DNA of 64,000 nucleotides, taken from contig NZ_PJME01000037.1 in the NCBI RefSeq assembly GCF_002954775.1, positions 1 through 64,000 on the forward strand. The letters run 5' to 3'. A program made the translations under genes and the position numbers. The stretch's first letter is position 1. Each line of letters opens with the position of its first letter. The notes beneath the pieces are model-generated. The model searched no databases, was not told the DNA's origin, and saw only the letters and a list, made by a program, of their open reading frames with translations. Below, piece by piece: positions 8,125 through 17,020 of the stretch. This DNA is from Streptomyces geranii. GTDB taxonomy: Bacteria; Actinomycetota; Actinomycetes; Streptomycetales; Streptomycetaceae.

Positions 8125-9315
8125 CTACAACCCCACGATCACATTCCACCGCTTGGCGAACCCCACCCGCTCCTCCCCGGTGATGTCCCGGGCGATCACG
8201 AGCCGCTTGCGCATCTCGGCGTCGGGGAAGATCAGCGGGTCCTCGGCGAGGGCGGCGGTGTCCTCGCCGTTGGAGGAGGCCAGCACGTCCTGCGCGGCGG
8301 GTACCGGGCAGACGTAGTTGACCCACGCGGCCAGTTCGGCGGCGACCTCGGGCTGGTAGTAGTAGTCGATCAGCGCCTCGGCGTTCGCCTTGTGCCGCGC
8401 CAGGTTCGGGATCATCAGCGACTCCGCCCACAGCTCGGCGCCCTCCTCGGGGACGACGAAGCGGATGTCCGGGTCGTCCGCCTGGAGCTGGATCACATCG
8501 CCGGAGTACGCCTGGCAGGCCAGTACGTCACCGCTGGCCAGGTCCTTGATGTAGTCGTTGCCGGTGAAGCGCCGGATGTGCCCGCTGCGCACCCGCGCCG
8601 CGACCTGCTCGCACACCAGCTCGAAGTCTGCCGCCGTCCACCGGGTGATGTCGACGCCGTTGCCCTGCATGAGCAGCGCGAACGCCTCGTCCAGCCCGGA
8701 GAGCAGGGTGACGCGCCCCTTGAGGTCGTCCGCCCACAGGTCGGAGACGTGCCGTATCTCCCGGCCGACCCGGCGGCGGTTGTACGCGATACCGGTGATC
8801 CCCGACTGCCACGGCACCGTGAACCGCCGCCCGGGGTCGAAGGCGGGCGAACGGAGCTGCGGGTCCAGGTACTCGGCGACGTTCGGCTGCCGGGTCCGGT
8901 CCATCTCCTGGACCCAGCCCAGCCGGACGAACCGCGCGCACATCCAGTCGCTGATGACGACGAGATCGCGTCCGGTGCTCTGGTGGTTCATCAGCGCCGG
9001 GCTGATCTTCCCGAAGAACTCGTCGTTGTCGTTGATCTCCTCGACGTAGTCGACGGCGATCCCGGTCCGCTTCTCGAACCCCTCCAGCGTGGGCCGCCGG
9101 GTCGTGTCCTCGTCGTCGGTGTCGATGTAGAGGGGCCAGTTCGCCCAGGTCAGCCGCTTCTCACTGGCGGACAGATCGACCCCGGCCCGCTCCCCCGGCG
9201 CCACATAGGCGGCGGGCACCCCGCACCCGGCGAGCGCCCCGAGCGCGGCTCCCCCGCCCAGCGCGCGCAACAGGGACCGCCGGGCGAGGGGCGCGGACGT
9301 ACTCCTCACTGCCAT
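8125..9315 (-). CDS. Polyamine-type ABC transporter substrate-binding lipoprotein (PotD/SpuD-like)
   Basis: 396 residues. The N-terminus has a twin-arginine stretch (LARRSLLRALGG) and a lipobox L-A-G-C, so the protein is probably a Tat-exported lipoprotein. The mature part matches the PotD class of extracellular binding proteins: L-T-W-A-N-W-P-L-Y-I-D near the start, then F-x-x-x-T-G-I-x-V and the ligand-cleft segments. It should bind putrescine, spermidine or a related amine. No permease or ATPase genes follow, so it either works with a transporter encoded elsewhere or is orphaned. It lies 26 bases downstream of the aminobutyraldehyde dehydrogenase gene and is probably co-transcribed with it, which supports the polyamine role. 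Confidence 0.85.
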   Translation of the reverse strand: MAVRSTSAPLARRSLLRALGGGAALGALAGCGVPAAYVAPGERAGVDLSASEKRLTWANWPLYIDTDDEDTTRRPTLEGFEKRTGIAVDYVEEINDNDEFFGKISPALMNHQSTGRDLVVISDWMCARFVRLGWVQEMDRTRQPNVAEYLDPQLRSPAFDPGRRFTVPWQSGITGIAYNRRRVGREIRHVSDLWADDLKGRVTLLSGLDEAFALLMQGNGVDITRWTAADFELVCEQVAARVRSGHIRRFTGNDYIKDLASGDVLACQAYSGDVIQLQADDPDIRFVVPEEGAELWAESLMIPNLARHKANAEALIDYYYQPEVAAELAAWVNYVCPVPAAQDVLASSNGEDTAALAEDPLIFPDAEMRKRLVIARDITGEERVGFAKRWNVIVGL

Positions 9316-9341
9316 GCACCGTTCCACCGGGTCGCGGGGCG

Positions 9342-10781
9342 CTACGCGTCCAGCGACGTCATCACGTGCTTGATCCGCGTGTAGTCCTCGAAGCCGTAGC
9401 CGGACAGGTCCTTGCCGTAGCCGGACTTCTTGAAGCCGCCGTGCGGCATCTCCGCGACCAGCGGGATGTGGGTGTTGATCCAGACGCAGCCGAAGTCCAA
9501 GACCTTGGACATCCGCATCGCGCGCGAGTGGTCCTTCGTCCACACGGACGACGCGAGCGCGTAGTCCACGCCGTTGGCCCACTCCACGGCCTGCTTCTCG
9601 TCCGCGAAGGACTGGACGGTGATGACCGGCCCGAAGACCTCGTTCTGGATGATCTCGTCGTCCTGCTTCAGCCCGGACACGACGGTCGGGGCGTAGAAGT
9701 ACCCCTTCTCACCGACCCGGTGACCGCCCGCCTCGACCTTGGCGTGCGCGGGCAGCCGCTCGATGAACCCGGAGACCTGCTTCAGCTGGTTCGGGTTGTT
9801 CAGCGGCCCGTACAGCACGTCCTCGTCGTCCGGCTGCCCGGTCTTCGTCTCGGCGGCGGCCTTGGCGAGCGCGGCGACGAACTCGTCGTGGATGGACTCC
9901 TGTACGAGGACGCGTGTCGCCGCCGTACAGTCCTGACCCGCGTTGAAGAAGCCCGCGACGGAGATGTCCTCGACGGCCTTGGCGATGTCGGTGTCCTCGA
10001 ACACGACGACCGGCGCCTTGCCGCCCAGCTCCAGGTGGACGCGCTTGAGGTCCTTCGACGCGGACTCGGCCACCGACATGCCCGCGCGCACCGAACCGGT
10101 GATCGACGCCATCGCGGGGGTGGGGTGCTCGACCATCAGCCGGCCCGTGTCACGGTCGCCGGTGACGACGTTGAAGACGCCCTTGGGGAGGATCGAGCCG
10201 ATGATCTCGGCGATCAGGACGGTGGAGGCGGGGGTGGTGTCCGAGGGCTTGAGGACGACCGTGTTGCCCGCGGCCAGCGCCGGCGCGAACTTCCACACGG
10301 CCATCATCATCGGGTAGTTCCACGGTGCGACCTGCGCACAGACACCGATGGGCTCGCGCCGGATGATGGAGGTCATGCCCTCCATGTACTCGCCGGCCGA
10401 CCGCCCCTCCAGCATCCGCGCGGCACCCGCGAAGAACCGGATCTGATCCACCATCGGCGGGATCTCCTCCGACCGGGTCAGCCCGATCGGCTTGCCCGTG
10501 TTCTCCACCTCGGCCGCGATCAGATCCTCGGCACGCTCCTCGAACGCGTCCGCGATCTTCAGCAGGGCCCGCTGCCGCTCGGCGGGCGTCGCGTCCCGCC
10601 ACGCGGGGAACGCGGCGGCGGCGGCCGTCATCGCGGCGTCGACGTCGGCCGCCCCGGACAGCGGCGCGGTCGCGTACGCCTCGCCCGTCACGGGGTTGAC
10701 CACCTCGGTGGTCCGCCCGTCGGCGGCGTCCCGGAACTCACCATCGATGTAGTTGCGCAGACGACGCAGCTCGGTGCTCAC
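9342..10781 (-). CDS. Gamma-aminobutyraldehyde dehydrogenase
   Basis: 479-residue NAD(P)-dependent aldehyde dehydrogenase with the general base E251 (HLELGGKAP) and catalytic C285 (NAGQDCTAATR), and the cofactor-binding segment PWNYPMMM. Together with the binding protein and the aminotransferase across the intergenic region, it best fits oxidation of 4-aminobutanal to GABA in putrescine breakdown. The GTG start follows GGAGGG. It is divergent from the Lrp-type regulator, with about 180 bases between them for shared control. Other omega-amino aldehydes are possible substrates. Confidence 0.88.
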   Translation of the reverse strand: MSTELRRLRNYIDGEFRDAADGRTTEVVNPVTGEAYATAPLSGAADVDAAMTAAAAAFPAWRDATPAERQRALLKIADAFEERAEDLIAAEVENTGKPIGLTRSEEIPPMVDQIRFFAGAARMLEGRSAGEYMEGMTSIIRREPIGVCAQVAPWNYPMMMAVWKFAPALAAGNTVVLKPSDTTPASTVLIAEIIGSILPKGVFNVVTGDRDTGRLMVEHPTPAMASITGSVRAGMSVAESASKDLKRVHLELGGKAPVVVFEDTDIAKAVEDISVAGFFNAGQDCTAATRVLVQESIHDEFVAALAKAAAETKTGQPDDEDVLYGPLNNPNQLKQVSGFIERLPAHAKVEAGGHRVGEKGYFYAPTVVSGLKQDDEIIQNEVFGPVITVQSFADEKQAVEWANGVDYALASSVWTKDHSRAMRMSKVLDFGCVWINTHIPLVAEMPHGGFKKSGYGKDLSGYGFEDYTRIKHVMTSLDA

Positions 10782-10961
10782 TGCCGGCCCTCCAGGTTCA
10801 GATGTCCATTGGCTGAGACACCCACCCTATTCCGCGATCCCACGTTTTCAACACCCCCGATCCCCCGAAGGCTGCGAAATCCGCAAGTCAGGCATCCATG
10901 AACAACGGATTTCATCGATCGAGCCTTGCGAAACCGCCGACTCCTCGTGCACAGTGAGCGC

Positions 10962-11462
10962 GTGGCCAGTCGAAGCGCAGAGCACAAGGACGCCCGTGAG
11001 CACAGGAACGGCGGGCCTCAGCTGGACGCCGTCTCCCTCGCCATCGTCGAACAGCTCCAGGAGGACGGCCGGCGGCCGTACGCCGCGATCGGCAAGGCCG
11101 TCGGCCTGTCGGAGGCGGCCGTGCGCCAGCGCGTCCAGAAGCTGCTCGACCAGGGCGTGATGCAGATCGTCGCCGTCACGGACCCGCTCACCGTGGGTTT
11201 CCGCAGGCAGGCGATGGTCGGCATCAACGTCGAGGGGGACACGGAGTCGGTGGCGGACGCGCTGACGGCCATGTCGGAAGTCGAGTACGTGGTGATGACG
11301 GCGGGCTCGTTCGACCTCCTCGCGGAGATCGTCTGCGAGGACGACGACCACCTGCTGGAAGTCATCAACAAACGCATACGGGCCCTGCCCGGCGTGCGCT
11401 CCACCGAGAGCTTCGTCTACCTCAAGCTCAAGAAGCAGACCTACATGTGGGGAACCCGATAA
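10962..11462 (+). CDS. Lrp/AsnC-family transcriptional regulator
   Basis: 166 residues: N-terminal winged HTH (L-D-A-V-S-x-A-I-V-E-Q-L-Q-E-D-G-R-R-P-Y-A-A-I-G) and a C-terminal RAM domain that forms the amino-acid-sensing oligomer. GTG 10962 is chosen because the protein then begins like typical homologues; the extra 12 upstream codons have no ribosome site. It sits between the dehydrogenase (divergent) and the aminotransferase (overlapping downstream), so it probably controls both in response to an amine or amino acid. Confidence 0.87.
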   Translation: MASRSAEHKDAREHRNGGPQLDAVSLAIVEQLQEDGRRPYAAIGKAVGLSEAAVRQRVQKLLDQGVMQIVAVTDPLTVGFRRQAMVGINVEGDTESVADALTAMSEVEYVVMTAGSFDLLAEIVCEDDDHLLEVINKRIRALPGVRSTESFVYLKLKKQTYMWGTR

Positions 11463-12847
11463 CCGTGACCACCGAGTCGACCGACACTCCCAAGGACCTC
11501 AGCCGCACCGCGTACGACCACCTGTGGATGCACTTCACCCGTATGTCCTCGTACGAGAACGCCCCCGTCCCGACGATCGTCCGCGGCGAGGGCACGTACA
11601 TCTACGACGACAAGGGCCGCCGCTATCTCGACGGTCTGGCGGGACTGTTCGTGGTCCAGGCCGGCCACGGCCGCGTCGAGCTCGCCGAGGCCGCCTTCAA
11701 GCAGGCCCAGGAGCTGGCCTTCTTCCCGGTGTGGTCGTACGCCCACCCCAAGGCGGTGGAGCTGGCGGAGCGCCTGGCGGACCACGCTCCCGGCGACCTC
11801 AACAAGGTCTTCTTCACCACGGGCGGCGGTGAGGCCGTCGAGACCGCCTGGAAGCTCGCCAAGCAGTACTTCAAGCTGACCGGCAAGCCCACCAAGTACA
11901 AGGTCATCTCGCGCGCGGTCGCCTACCACGGCACCCCGCAGGGCGCCCTGTCCATCACCGGACTGCCCGCCCTGAAGGCCCCCTTCGAGCCCCTGGTCCC
12001 CGGCGCCCACAAGGTCCCGAACACCAACATCTACCGCGCCCCGCTCTTCGGCGACGACCCGGAGGCGTACGGCCGCTGGGCCGCCGACCAGATCGAGCAG
12101 GAGATCCTCTTCGAGGGTCCCGACACGGTCGCCGCGGTCTTCCTGGAGCCGGTCCAGAACGCGGGCGGCTGCTTCCCGCCCCCGCCGGGCTACTTCCAGC
12201 GGGTCCGCGAGATCTGCGACCGCCACGACGTCCTGCTCGTCTCTGACGAGGTCATCTGCGCCTTCGGCCGCCTCGGCACGATGTTCGCCTGCGACAAGTT
12301 CGACTACGTCCCGGACATGATCACCTGCGCCAAGGGCATGACCTCGGGCTACTCCCCCATCGGCGCCTGCATCATCAGCGACCGCCTCGCGGAGCCCTTC
12401 TACAAGGGCGAGAACACCTTCCTGCACGGCTACACCTTCGGCGGCCACCCGGTCTCGGCTGCGGTGGGCCTGGCCAACCTCGACCTGTTCGAGCGCGAGG
12501 GCCTCAACCAGCACGTCCTGGACAACGAGGGCGCGTTCCGCTCGACCCTGGAGAAGCTGTACGACCTGCCGATCGTCGGCGACGTCCGCGGCAACGGCTT
12601 CTTCTACGGCATCGAACTGGTCAAGGACAAGGCGACCAAGGAGTCCTTCGACGCGGAGGAGACCGAGCGCGTCCTCTACGGCTTCCTCTCCAAGGCCCTC
12701 TTCGAGAACGGCCTGTACTGCCGCGCAGACGACCGCGGCGACCCGGTCGTCCAGCTCGCCCCGCCGCTGATCTCCAACCAGGAGACCTTCGACGAGATCG
12801 AACAGATCCTGCGCGCGACCCTGACGGAGGCCTGGACCAAGCTGTAG
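11447..12847 (+). CDS. Class III (omega) aminotransferase, putrescine/GABA type
   Basis: 466-residue PLP enzyme of the aspartate aminotransferase class III fold. D267-E268 (VSDEVICAFGR) contacts the cofactor ring nitrogen and K296 (CAKGMTSGYSP) forms the Schiff base. The family transfers omega-amino groups of polyamines, beta-alanine or GABA to pyruvate or 2-oxoglutarate. With the neighbouring aldehyde dehydrogenase it gives the two-step route putrescine to 4-aminobutanal to GABA. The chosen ATG overlaps the Lrp gene by 16 bases (coupled translation); a GTG at 11465 is an alternative. Confidence 0.88.
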   Translation: MGNPITVTTESTDTPKDLSRTAYDHLWMHFTRMSSYENAPVPTIVRGEGTYIYDDKGRRYLDGLAGLFVVQAGHGRVELAEAAFKQAQELAFFPVWSYAHPKAVELAERLADHAPGDLNKVFFTTGGGEAVETAWKLAKQYFKLTGKPTKYKVISRAVAYHGTPQGALSITGLPALKAPFEPLVPGAHKVPNTNIYRAPLFGDDPEAYGRWAADQIEQEILFEGPDTVAAVFLEPVQNAGGCFPPPPGYFQRVREICDRHDVLLVSDEVICAFGRLGTMFACDKFDYVPDMITCAKGMTSGYSPIGACIISDRLAEPFYKGENTFLHGYTFGGHPVSAAVGLANLDLFEREGLNQHVLDNEGAFRSTLEKLYDLPIVGDVRGNGFFYGIELVKDKATKESFDAEETERVLYGFLSKALFENGLYCRADDRGDPVVQLAPPLISNQETFDEIEQILRATLTEAWTKL

Positions 12848-12884
12848 CCGCCGGCGGTTCAGCCGCTGGACAACGGCCCGGAGT

Positions 12885-12911
12885 TGCACCCATACAAGTG
12901 AGAAGGGTGCA
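12885..12911. promoter_or_regulatory. Inverted repeat upstream of ABC transporter genes
   Basis: TGCACCC (12885-12891) and GGGTGCA (12905-12911) form a perfect 7-bp inverted repeat with 13 bases between. It lies about 130 bases upstream of the ABC ATPase start and 40 bases after the aminotransferase stop. It could be an operator or part of a terminator. A second GC-rich set of complementary segments lies at 12910-12950. Confidence 0.35.
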
Positions 12912-13039
12912 CCCCGGGCCGCGTGCTGTCCGCGGTGCGCACCCGGGATCCTTAGCGTGCCTGGTAACCGATCGGCCCTGCTCTCGTTCCCCCGCACGGG
13001 GGACTGCAAGGCACAACGGACCAGAACGAGGTGTACGCG

Positions 13040-13852
13040 ATGGTGGCCCCGCCGGACAACGACGTGCTCTGGGCACGCGCCCTGCACTTCCAGCACAACG
13101 ACGGCTCGCCCGCGCTGAGCGGTGTCTCGCTCGGCGTCCGCGAGGGCGAGATCCTCGCCGTCAGCGGCCCGCGCGGCAGCGGCAAGACGACCCTGCTGCG
13201 CTGTCTGTCGGGCCTGGTACGACCCCAGCGCGGCGAGGTCTGGTTCAACAGCGTGCCCGTGCACACGATGGGCCCGCTCACCCGCGAACGGCTGCGCCGC
13301 GACCGGTTCGGCTGGATCGACCCGGCCCCCGTCCTCGTACCCGAACTGAACGTCTGGGAGAACGCGGCCCTGCCCCTGATGCTGCGCGGCACCAGCCGCC
13401 GGCGCGCCAAGACGGCGGCCATGGAGTGGCTGGAACGCCTGGACATCGGCGACCGCGCCCGCAGACACCCGCACGAACTGCGCCAGTCCGAACGCCAGCG
13501 CGTCTCGATCGCGCGGGCACTGGCCCCGGCCCCCACGATCCTCTTCGCGGACGAACCGACGGCTCCCCTGTACCGGGCGGACCGCGCGCACGTCCTGCGG
13601 ACCCTGACGACAGCGGCCCGCTCGCACGGCATCACGGTGATCCTGGCGACACACGACGCGGCGACGGCATCGCTCGCGGACCGCACGGTGTCCCTCCTGG
13701 ACGGACGGGGCGTGAACACGGTGCATCTGCCACCGGTGCCGGAGAAGGAGACCGAGGCAGCGGCAGAGACAGCGGCCGACGAGGGTGCCGAGGCCGACGC
13801 CGGTGCCGGAACCGATGCGGAAGGCCGGGCCGCGTGCTCGCTCTCCGTCTAG
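13040..13852 (+). CDS. ABC transporter ATP-binding protein with a degenerate signature motif
   Basis: 270 residues. Walker A (GPRGSGKTT) and Walker B (ILFADEPTAPL) are intact, and the general layout is that of MacB/LolD-type ATPases that pair with FtsX-like permeases. The ABC signature, normally LSGGQ, reads L-R-Q-S-E before RQRVSIARA, a strong departure that may weaken hydrolysis. A tail of about 40 residues rich in Ala and Glu follows the domain. ATG 13040 follows GAGGT; a GTG 9 bases earlier is less likely. The 3' end overlaps the permease by 19 bases, so the two are translationally coupled. The substrate is unknown. Confidence 0.85.
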   Translation: MVAPPDNDVLWARALHFQHNDGSPALSGVSLGVREGEILAVSGPRGSGKTTLLRCLSGLVRPQRGEVWFNSVPVHTMGPLTRERLRRDRFGWIDPAPVLVPELNVWENAALPLMLRGTSRRRAKTAAMEWLERLDIGDRARRHPHELRQSERQRVSIARALAPAPTILFADEPTAPLYRADRAHVLRTLTTAARSHGITVILATHDAATASLADRTVSLLDGRGVNTVHLPPVPEKETEAAAETAADEGAEADAGAGTDAEGRAACSLSV

Positions 13853-15138
13853 CCCGCGGGTCGCACCCGGGCGTCCAGTTCCGCCGTCTGCTGGTCGCGA
13901 CGGCCACGGCGGCCACGGGTTTCCTCCTCCTGGGCACGCTGGGCCACGCCCTCGCCCACCAGGACACCGCCGGGGGTTCGGCCCTGCGGCTGGCCTGGTG
14001 CCTGGCCCCCATGGCGGCCACGGTCTACTTCGCGGTGGCGGTGGCCCGTACCGACCCCGGCACGAGACCCCGCCCCGGCCTGTCGGCGATCGGCCTGGGC
14101 CCGGCCCGCCTGATGGCCGTCTCGGCGGCGACGACGGCCCTGTCCTGCCTGCTGGGTTCGATGCTGGCCCTTCTCTTCTTCCTCCACCTGCGCGGCGACC
14201 TGACGGGCATGCCCTTCGACGGCGACGCGGCGGACTTCCTGGCCGCCGACCACCCCCTCCCCCTCCCGGCGGCCCTGACCCTGCTGACCCTGGTACCGGC
14301 GGCGGCATCCCTGTCGGTCGCCCTGACGCTGCGCCCACGGGACCCCCGCCCGACTCCGGGCAACCGCCCACGTCTACGCCCGTACAACGCCTCCGGCCGC
14401 CGGGCCGCCCAGACCGCGGACACCAGTGCCTCGATCGACGCCCCGGCCACCACCCCGGGCTACGCGGAAACTCCGGCCCAGGAGCCCGCCCCCTCACCAC
14501 CCACCGACCCGAACCCCCTCCCCGCCCCCAACCCCACCCCCCGGGACCTCCCCTGGGGCATCGCGGTCCTGGCGGCCGGCCTCGCCGTCGAGGCATACGC
14601 CGGCCGCGACCCGCACACCCCCGGCCTCACCATCCCCGGCGGAGCCACCGGCAGCCCTGCGGCCGTCCTCGCCGGCTGGACCCTCACCGCCCTGGGCCTC
14701 GCCCTCGCCGGCCCCGGCCTCACCCACCTCTGCGGACGCCTCCTCCAGGCCGTCCGCCCCGGCGCCCTCCGTCTCCTCGCCGGCCGCGTCCTCATGGCGG
14801 AGGCGACCCGCATCGGCCGCCCCCTCGGCGTCGTGTGCGCGGTGGCATCCGGCGCGTACGCCATGGTCACGCTGTACGACGCCGACGACCCGTCCCTCGG
14901 CCCGCTCACCGCCCTGGGCGCCCTGGTCGTGGCGGGCTGCACGATCGCCACGCTCCTCACCGCCGCCGTCGAGGCGAGAGCGGCCCGCGCGGACACCACC
15001 GCCGCGCTGCTGCGCCTGGGCGCCCCGGCCACGACCCTGCGCACCGCGGCAGCCCTGCGCGCGACCGCCCTGCTGGCCCTGTTCGTCCCGCTGACCTTCC
15101 TGATCGCGGAACTGGCGGCGCTCCCCCTGACCGCGTGA
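13834..15138 (+). CDS. ABC transporter permease (FtsX-like membrane protein)
   Basis: 434-residue membrane protein from GTG 13834, which lies inside the end of the ATPase gene. Hydrophobic segments are seen at about residues 15-40, 50-70, 90-115, 130-150, 215-235, 255-275, 305-330, 340-360 and 385-430. A Pro-rich, probably cytoplasmic or external, linker lies around residues 165-215. The C-terminal half with its L-R-L-G-A segment before the last helices resembles FtsX-type permeases. It forms a two-gene transporter with the ATPase. The frame remains open far upstream but that part is not membrane-like. Confidence 0.75.
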   Translation: MLALRLARGSHPGVQFRRLLVATATAATGFLLLGTLGHALAHQDTAGGSALRLAWCLAPMAATVYFAVAVARTDPGTRPRPGLSAIGLGPARLMAVSAATTALSCLLGSMLALLFFLHLRGDLTGMPFDGDAADFLAADHPLPLPAALTLLTLVPAAASLSVALTLRPRDPRPTPGNRPRLRPYNASGRRAAQTADTSASIDAPATTPGYAETPAQEPAPSPPTDPNPLPAPNPTPRDLPWGIAVLAAGLAVEAYAGRDPHTPGLTIPGGATGSPAAVLAGWTLTALGLALAGPGLTHLCGRLLQAVRPGALRLLAGRVLMAEATRIGRPLGVVCAVASGAYAMVTLYDADDPSLGPLTALGALVVAGCTIATLLTAAVEARAARADTTAALLRLGAPATTLRTAAALRATALLALFVPLTFLIAELAALPLTA

Positions 15139-15289
15139 CCCGTACGCGTACCCGCATCTGTATCCGTAGCGAGACCCGGCGGCAGACTCGTACGAAAAAA
15201 ATCTCGCACCCACCGATGAGTTACGCCCGACCCCCGGGTCTACCCCTCCGAACAACACACATCCGAAAGTCCGATTGGGAGAGACTCCG

Positions 15290-15709
15290 ATGACCTCGCC
15301 GACCTACCAGCAGATGATCTTCGTGAACCTGCCCGTGAGCGACCTCGCCGCGTCGAAGAAGTTCTTCACGGAGCTGGGCTACACGATCAACCCGCAGTTC
15401 AGCGACGACAACGCCGCGTCGATCGTGATCAGCGACAGCATCGTCGCGATGCTGCTCACCAAGGCGTTCTACGCGACCTTCACCTCGAAGGAGATCGCGG
15501 ACGCGACGAAGACCAGCGAGGTGCTGATCGCGCTGAGCGCCGAGACCCGCGAGAAGGTCGACGAGCTGGTCGACAAGGCGCTCGCCGCCGGCGGCTCGCC
15601 GACCGGCCAGACACAGGACCTCGGTTTCATGTACGGCCGCTCGTTCGACGACCTCGACGGCCACACCTGGGAGGTCGTGTGGATGGACCCGGCGGCCGTC
15701 CAGGGTTAG
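15290..15709 (+). CDS. VOC-superfamily protein (glyoxalase/bleomycin-resistance-like)
   Basis: 139 residues with the paired beta-alpha-beta-beta-beta modules of the vicinal-oxygen-chelate fold: it opens with M-I-F-V-N-L-P-V-S-D-L and ends with D-L-D-G-H-T-W-E-V-V-W. E at the C-terminal metal position is present, but the full His/Glu metal set is not obvious, so this may be a non-catalytic or atypical member, as is common for the short YaeR/YdcJ-like group. ATG 15290 follows GGGAGA. It stands alone, 151 bases after the ABC permease. Confidence 0.8.
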   Translation: MTSPTYQQMIFVNLPVSDLAASKKFFTELGYTINPQFSDDNAASIVISDSIVAMLLTKAFYATFTSKEIADATKTSEVLIALSAETREKVDELVDKALAAGGSPTGQTQDLGFMYGRSFDDLDGHTWEVVWMDPAAVQG

Positions 15710-15746
15710 GACGAACCCCCGACACGGACCGTGCTTACATGGGCGG

Positions 15747-16868
15747 GTGCAGACGAGCCCCGCCCATGCGGCCCACCACGACGACCGTGAGATCGAGACG
15801 CTGGCGGAGTTCGACGCCGTCGTCTCCGCGCGCGGCACCCTCGCCGGATTCCGTGTCCAGGCCGTCGACCTGACGGACCGTACGAAGGAACTGCTGACCA
15901 GCGACACCGCGGGCACCGTCTTCCTCGGCTGCGCGATGCGGGAGAACGCGGCGGCGAAGGTCCGCGCGGCGGGCGCCCTGGTCTTCCCGCCCGTACCGGA
16001 CCTGCCGTTCGACCCGTACCGAGGCCATCTCTACACCCCGGACGACCTGTTCGCCGGTCTCGACAAGGGCTACGAACACACCCCCGACGCCCTGGCATAC
16101 GCCTGGTTCCAGCGCACCAAGGCCGACGGCGACATCTACGCCTCGACGCTCCGCTCCGTCCACGACGACTCCGTCTCCGACGCCCTCGACGAACTCCTGC
16201 GCGGCACGCAGGTGGTGGGGGTGATGGGCGGGCACGCGATGGCACGCGGGACCGAGGCGTACGCCGGTGCCGCGCGCCTGGGGCGTGAGCTGACCCGTGC
16301 CGGGTTCACCGTCGCCACGGGAGGCGGCCCGGGCGCGATGGAGGCGGCGAACCTCGGCGCGTACACGGCGCCGTTCGAGGACGGCGCGCTCGACGAGGCG
16401 TGCGAACTCCTCGCGGCGGCGCCCTCGTTCACGCCCTCGATCACCGAGTGGGCGCGCGCCGCGTTCGAGGTCCGCTCGCGATGGCCCGGGGGCGGCGGTT
16501 CGGTCGGCATCCCGACCTGGTTCTACGGGCACGAGCCGCCGAACGCCTTCGCCTCGCACATCGCCAAGTACTTCGCCAACGCCACCCGCGAGGACGGCCT
16601 GCTGGCCCGCTCGAACGCGGGGGTCGTCTTTCTGCCGGGCGCCGCCGGGACCGTACAGGAGATCTTCGACAACGCGACCCCGAACTACTACGAGTCGCGC
16701 GGCGAGCCCACGCCCATGGTGCTCGTGGACCGCGCGCACTGGACCGAACGGCTGCCCGCCTGGCCGCTGCTGCGGGCGCTCGCGCGGGAGCGGGCGATGG
16801 AGGACCGGATCGCCCTGGTCGACCGGATCGAGGAGGCCCCGGAGGCCTTGAAACGTCTCGCTGGTTAA
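15747..16868 (+). CDS. LOG-family protein (Rossmann-fold nucleotide-binding; possible cytokinin-type phosphoribohydrolase)
   Basis: 373 residues. The central Rossmann-like domain carries V-M-G-G-H near the first strand, G-G-G-P-G-A-M-E-A-A-N-L-G-A, and L-P-G-A-A-G-T-V-Q-E-I-F, the paired motifs of lysine-decarboxylase-like/LOG proteins, which cleave nucleoside monophosphates to base and ribose 5-phosphate. It is longer than the roughly 190-residue LOG enzymes, with about 130 extra N-terminal residues. The third Gly of PGGxGT is Ala here. GTG 15747 is close to the VOC gene stop (37 bases), so a shared transcript is possible. Confidence 0.8.
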   Translation: MQTSPAHAAHHDDREIETLAEFDAVVSARGTLAGFRVQAVDLTDRTKELLTSDTAGTVFLGCAMRENAAAKVRAAGALVFPPVPDLPFDPYRGHLYTPDDLFAGLDKGYEHTPDALAYAWFQRTKADGDIYASTLRSVHDDSVSDALDELLRGTQVVGVMGGHAMARGTEAYAGAARLGRELTRAGFTVATGGGPGAMEAANLGAYTAPFEDGALDEACELLAAAPSFTPSITEWARAAFEVRSRWPGGGGSVGIPTWFYGHEPPNAFASHIAKYFANATREDGLLARSNAGVVFLPGAAGTVQEIFDNATPNYYESRGEPTPMVLVDRAHWTERLPAWPLLRALARERAMEDRIALVDRIEEAPEALKRLAG

Positions 16869-16906
16869 CGGCTAGGCAAAACCAATGCCTGGAGCCTGCA
16901 TATAGA

Positions 16907-16934
16907 TTGACAGCCCTTATGCCGCGCTTATAAA
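16907..16934 (+). promoter_or_regulatory. Promoter of the LAETG protein gene
   Basis: TTGACA (16907-16912) and TATAAA (16929-16934), 16 bases apart, fit a housekeeping sigma promoter. It lies 87 bases upstream of the surface-protein start codon in an AT-rich patch. Confidence 0.6.
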
Positions 16935-17020
16935 CCTGTGAGACTCCTGGGGGTGATGAGGTGATGAGGTCTCTTCACTCCCTCCACCCCCCTCAGTTGC
17001 GCATTCCGTGAAGGGCAATC

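Noticed and set aside
12898..13833. N-terminal extension of the ABC permease frame
   Set aside because: Overlaps the whole ATPase gene in another frame and has no membrane helices; GTG 13834 fits a coupled permease.
11441..14596. A 1051-codon open frame on the reverse strand
   Set aside because: It mirrors the aminotransferase and ABC genes of the forward strand and has no recognisable domain; long antisense frames are normal at this GC content.
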